A DNA stretch of 64,000 nt, taken from NCBI RefSeq assembly GCF_000701905.1, contig NZ_JNKC01000005.1, forward strand, positions 186,001 to 250,000. The letters are read 5' to 3'. This stretch comes from Proteiniclasticum ruminis DSM 24773 (lineage in GTDB: Bacteria; Bacillota; Clostridia; Clostridiales; Clostridiaceae). Positions 61,877 to 64,000 of this stretch are shown here, one piece after another. Both the position numbers and the translations under genes were made by a program. The notes below the pieces were generated by a model that was given only the letters and a program-made list of their open reading frames with translations, ran no database searches and was not told where the DNA came from. The first letter of the stretch is position 1; every line of letters begins with the position of its first letter.

Positions 61877-62410
61877 ATGGATTTTATCGTTATGCTGATT
61901 ATTTTCGGGGTTATTTCCGCCCTGGGAAAAAACAACAAAAAACAGATTCAGAATAAAAGACAAGGATCTTCCTTTCCACAGAACCAAAGACCTCAAACAC
62001 CCTCGCTCAGCTCAAGACCTCGCCAGGCAACATCTTCTTCTCCAAGAAACAGAGAATCGCTTCAGGACAGCCTGACATCGATATTCAATGCTCTTGCAGG
62101 GGAAGAGATTCTAAAATCTCCTGAAGAGAAAAAAAGAGACGAGGAGAGAGCCCGAAGAATAGAAGAAGCCAAAAGATCCATGGATATGTCAGAACCTGCT
62201 GGTTCTAGCACACCCCCTGATATAACCACATCAACAGCTGATTTTTTCTCCGATATGGATCAAGAGGATACCGGCGGACTTCAGATCATCACATTAGATG
62301 ACGAAGCTCAAGCTGACTTCAGTGATGAGTTTGAGCTGGATCTGTCGGATGCAAAGAAAGGAATTATCTGGAGTGAAATTCTGGATAAACCATTATCTCT
62401 AAGGAAGTAA
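61877..62410 (+). CDS. YqfB-like short membrane-anchored protein
   Basis: 177 aa. One N-terminal hydrophobic segment (MDFIVMLIIFGVISALG) is followed by a long, low-complexity Ser/Pro/Arg/Gln-rich and then acidic linker, and a conserved-looking C-terminus KGIIWSEILDKPLSLRK. This terminal (R/K)xxIxxEILxxP pattern is seen in several small Firmicute membrane proteins. Position after floA fits YqfB-like; function unknown. AGGAGG start. Ends at a terminator. Confidence 0.78.
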   Translation: MDFIVMLIIFGVISALGKNNKKQIQNKRQGSSFPQNQRPQTPSLSSRPRQATSSSPRNRESLQDSLTSIFNALAGEEILKSPEEKKRDEERARRIEEAKRSMDMSEPAGSSTPPDITTSTADFFSDMDQEDTGGLQIITLDDEAQADFSDEFELDLSDAKKGIIWSEILDKPLSLRK

Positions 62411-62419
62411 CTGAAACTT

Positions 62420-62452
62420 AATAAAACACCTCCATATTGGGGGTGTTTTATT
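62420..62452 (+). terminator. Terminator of the nfeD-floA operon
   Basis: AATAAAACACC and GGTGTTTTATT with additional CC/GG pairs inside; T-run in the 3' arm. Confidence 0.88.
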
Positions 62453-62540
62453 CTGTGAAAAATTCATCAGTTTGTTGTCTTTTAATAGTCTACATGTGCT
62501 ACAACTATGTTGTAATAGGAAGGAAAGGAAGTGTTCTTCC

Positions 62541-62954
62541 ATGAGATTCACAAAAACACTCTAATGTCTCATGCTGATGGTACCGCTGCTCATTATTTTT
62601 GGTTGCAGCAATGATCGTTTGCCGCAGGAAGTCACCGCAGAAGAGAAGCGGCTGGAGATTATCCTTAAAGAGAATCCCACCACGGGTTACAGCTGGACTA
62701 TGGATGATTTTGATACAACTGTGCTGCAGCTGGAGAAGGATGAATACAGTGCATCCCCCACAGAAGGTACCGTTGGAAGCGGAGGAACGCATCTGTATCG
62801 CTTTACTGGACAGAAAGAAGGTAATGTCACTTTGACCTTCAGATATTATCGAAATTGGGAAAGTAAAGATACTGCAATAGAAGTAAGAAGCTATAGCATT
62901 TTTGTGACTGATGATGGTAAGATCCAATCCGTGGATGTAAAGAACAAAGAATAA
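62541..62954 (+). pseudogene. Chagasin-like (I42) lipoprotein gene with in-frame stop in the signal peptide
   Basis: From the ATG at 62541, which has AAAGGAAG upstream, the frame reads MRFTKTL, then TAA at 62562-62564, then CLMLMVPLLIIFGCSND, a lipoprotein signal peptide interrupted at codon 8. Downstream the frame continues open to 62954: NPTTGYSW (the I42 loop) and GSGGTHLYRF match cysteine-protease inhibitors of the chagasin family. Reinitiation at the ATG at 62571 would give 127 aa but lacks basic n-region residues and a ribosome-binding site. A recent inactivating mutation, suppression or a sequencing error are the options. Confidence 0.7.
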
Positions 62955-62960
62955 GTGACT

Positions 62961-63000
62961 CATGAAAAAGCTGTCTTATTATGAGACAGCTTTTCATTTC
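62961..63000 (+). terminator. Terminator after the I42 gene
   Basis: ATGAAAAAGCTGTCT and AGACAGCTTTTCAT pair around TATTATG, followed by TTTC. Confidence 0.85.
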
Positions 63001-63090
63001 TTTTCCAAAATGTCATCTACCAGTCTTCCAACAAAGTTACAATAGAATTGAGAATTTTTAGACGATATCGATAAAGGGGGATGTCAGCGG

Positions 63091-63996
63091 ATGAAATCAC
63101 AGGAAAAAAATCTATTATCGCTACTTATTATCGTTGTAATTGGTGTTTTCGCAGGAGGATGCAGCAACAATGCTTCACCTGTCGCCAAACCCAGCTTCAC
63201 ACCCGAAACCTATCCCATCATAGATGGCTCTACCGTAACTATTCCACTTTCAGAGCACTTGGCCGTCTCCCTTATGAATCTTGATCTGGAAACTGCCAGG
63301 CAATACGTTCTGCACAATAAAACCCATCAGGCTTATGTGAATCTCATCGAGAAGAAAGCGGACCTGATTTTTGTCACCAGTCCTTCCGCAGGTGAACTGG
63401 AGCTGGCAGAACAAAAAGATGTGGAGCTTGAAGTTATTCCAATCGTCAGTGAAGCTTTTGTTTTCCTTACTGGAGCCGATAACCCCGTGACGAACCTTTC
63501 CCTAGAGGACATTCAACGTATTTACAAAGGTGAAATCACCAACTGGAAAGAGGTGGGTGGGGAGGATCTCCCAATCACAGCCTACCAGAGGCCGGTGGAC
63601 TCAGGGAGCCAGACCGGTTTTCTCGACCTGGTGATGAAGGACCAGCAGCCCATGGATGCCCCCTCCACACTGGTCATCGCAGGAATGGGGGAGCTCATTG
63701 ATACCGTAGCAGCCTACACCAACGAACCCAGCGGGATTGGGTACTCCTATTATTACTATACAAGTGAAATGTGGGGGAATGAGAACGTGAAGCTTCTTTC
63801 TGTAGATGGTATTGAGCCCAACAATAAGACCATCAGTTCACATGAATATCCCATCCACACCGCATATTATGCAGTCATACGAAAAGAGGAAGTAAAAGAC
63901 TCTGATGTGAGAAAAATCATTTCTTACATTCTTTCTGAGGACGGCCAGAACCTGATGGAGGAGGCTGGATATGTTAAAGTTACAGAAAAGAAATAA
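63091..63996 (+). CDS. PstS-like periplasmic-binding lipoprotein
   Basis: 301-aa solute-binding lipoprotein. Signal peptide MKSQEKNLLSLLIIVVIGVFAGGC with lipobox AGGC. The mature part has the PstS family segments IDGSTVTIPL, DLIFVTSPSAGE, LSLEDIQRIYKGEITNWKEVGG, YQRPVDSGSQTGFLD and SGIGYSYYYYT. Phosphate-binding relatives have GSST and RxxxSGT; here these read GSTV and RPVDSGSQT, so phosphate binding is plausible but unproven. Ends 4 nt before the window end, so a following pstCAB cluster cannot be judged. GGGGG lies 11 nt upstream of the ATG. Confidence 0.88.
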   Translation: MKSQEKNLLSLLIIVVIGVFAGGCSNNASPVAKPSFTPETYPIIDGSTVTIPLSEHLAVSLMNLDLETARQYVLHNKTHQAYVNLIEKKADLIFVTSPSAGELELAEQKDVELEVIPIVSEAFVFLTGADNPVTNLSLEDIQRIYKGEITNWKEVGGEDLPITAYQRPVDSGSQTGFLDLVMKDQQPMDAPSTLVIAGMGELIDTVAAYTNEPSGIGYSYYYYTSEMWGNENVKLLSVDGIEPNNKTISSHEYPIHTAYYAVIRKEEVKDSDVRKIISYILSEDGQNLMEEAGYVKVTEKK

Positions 63997-64000
63997 GCTG

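Noticed and set aside
63081-63284. 67-aa ORF starting at ATG 63081
   Set aside because: Out-of-frame with the PstS-like lipoprotein and low-quality sequence; although nearer to the GGGGG site, the ATG at 63091 opens a full lipoprotein with signal peptide.
1-64000. CRISPR arrays, insertion sequences, prophage, toxin-antitoxin or defence genes, tRNA or rRNA genes
   Set aside because: Read through both strands; no regular spaced repeats, transposase or integrase motifs, clover-leaf tRNA sequence or rRNA stretch was found.

Overview
The window reads as a chromosomal segment of a strictly anaerobic, fermentative Clostridia-type Firmicute with moderate-to-low GC. The support is direct: AGGAGG-type ribosome-binding sites throughout, GTG and TTG starts, T-box leaders on tRNA-synthetase genes, sigma-A promoters of the TTGACA/TATAAT type, RNase Y, MutS2, a GAAC-N4-GTTC SOS box at recA, HPr with His15 and Ser46, a trimeric [FeFe] hydrogenase, and ferredoxin-dependent indolepyruvate oxidoreductase. 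The species cannot be named from sequence alone; an amino-acid-fermenting clostridium fits best. No rRNA, tRNA, CRISPR array, insertion sequence or prophage gene is visible. The segment is dense, mostly housekeeping and mostly plus-strand.

Layout. 1-8 kb: tail of a valine T-box, valS, folC, a DUF4364 regulator divergent from a two-OB-fold SSB-like protein, a tiny membrane protein, a methyltransferase, hslO and HU. 8-13 kb (minus strand): hydCBA, the electron-bifurcating hydrogenase, with a promoter and a Rex-like operator, plus a small unknown gene. 13-18 kb: threonine T-box, thrS with an overlapping HNH-like gene, plsY, ndk and a DNA glycosylase. 17.5-20.8 kb: two small secreted proteins beside a two-component system whose sensor has a Met/Gly-rich extracellular stretch. 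20.8-34.6 kb: a classic clostridial translation/repair block: infC-rpmI-rplT with structured leader, ktrBA, a SPOUT rRNA methyltransferase, phenylalanine T-box, pheST, zapA, U32 protein and mutS2.

34.6-39.5 kb: a DUF523 protein, an FMN 2-hydroxy-acid dehydrogenase with an N-terminal cysteine cluster, then a ptb-iorA-iorB operon. Together with the hydrogenase this suggests a route 2-hydroxy acid -> 2-oxo acid -> acyl-CoA + reduced ferredoxin -> acyl phosphate, with H2 as electron sink. 39.5-50.8 kb: idi, acyl-ACP thioesterase, a DUF218 protein, an Orn/Lys/Arg decarboxylase, phosphoglucomutase, a TPR protein, recA, rny and an MFS transporter. 50.9-51.7 kb: an isolated eutS-eutP pair, a microcompartment shell protein and its GTPase with no other microcompartment gene in the window.

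52-64 kb: PHP phosphoesterase, aminotransferase, EIIA(Glc), HPr, a metallo-beta-lactamase-fold hydrolase, purB, a lipoprotein, an esterase, a four-gene membrane operon (long NfeD protease, a duplicated stand-alone NfeD OB domain, flotillin FloA, YqfB-like protein), a chagasin-like lipoprotein gene with an in-frame stop in its signal peptide, and a PstS-like lipoprotein ending near the window edge. I see no wholly new multi-gene system. The most interesting leads are the 2-hydroxy/2-oxo acid cluster, the orphan eutSP pair, the duplicated NfeD domain, the interrupted I42 inhibitor gene, a candidate small RNA whose terminator carries the thrS -35 box, and several palindromic operators.
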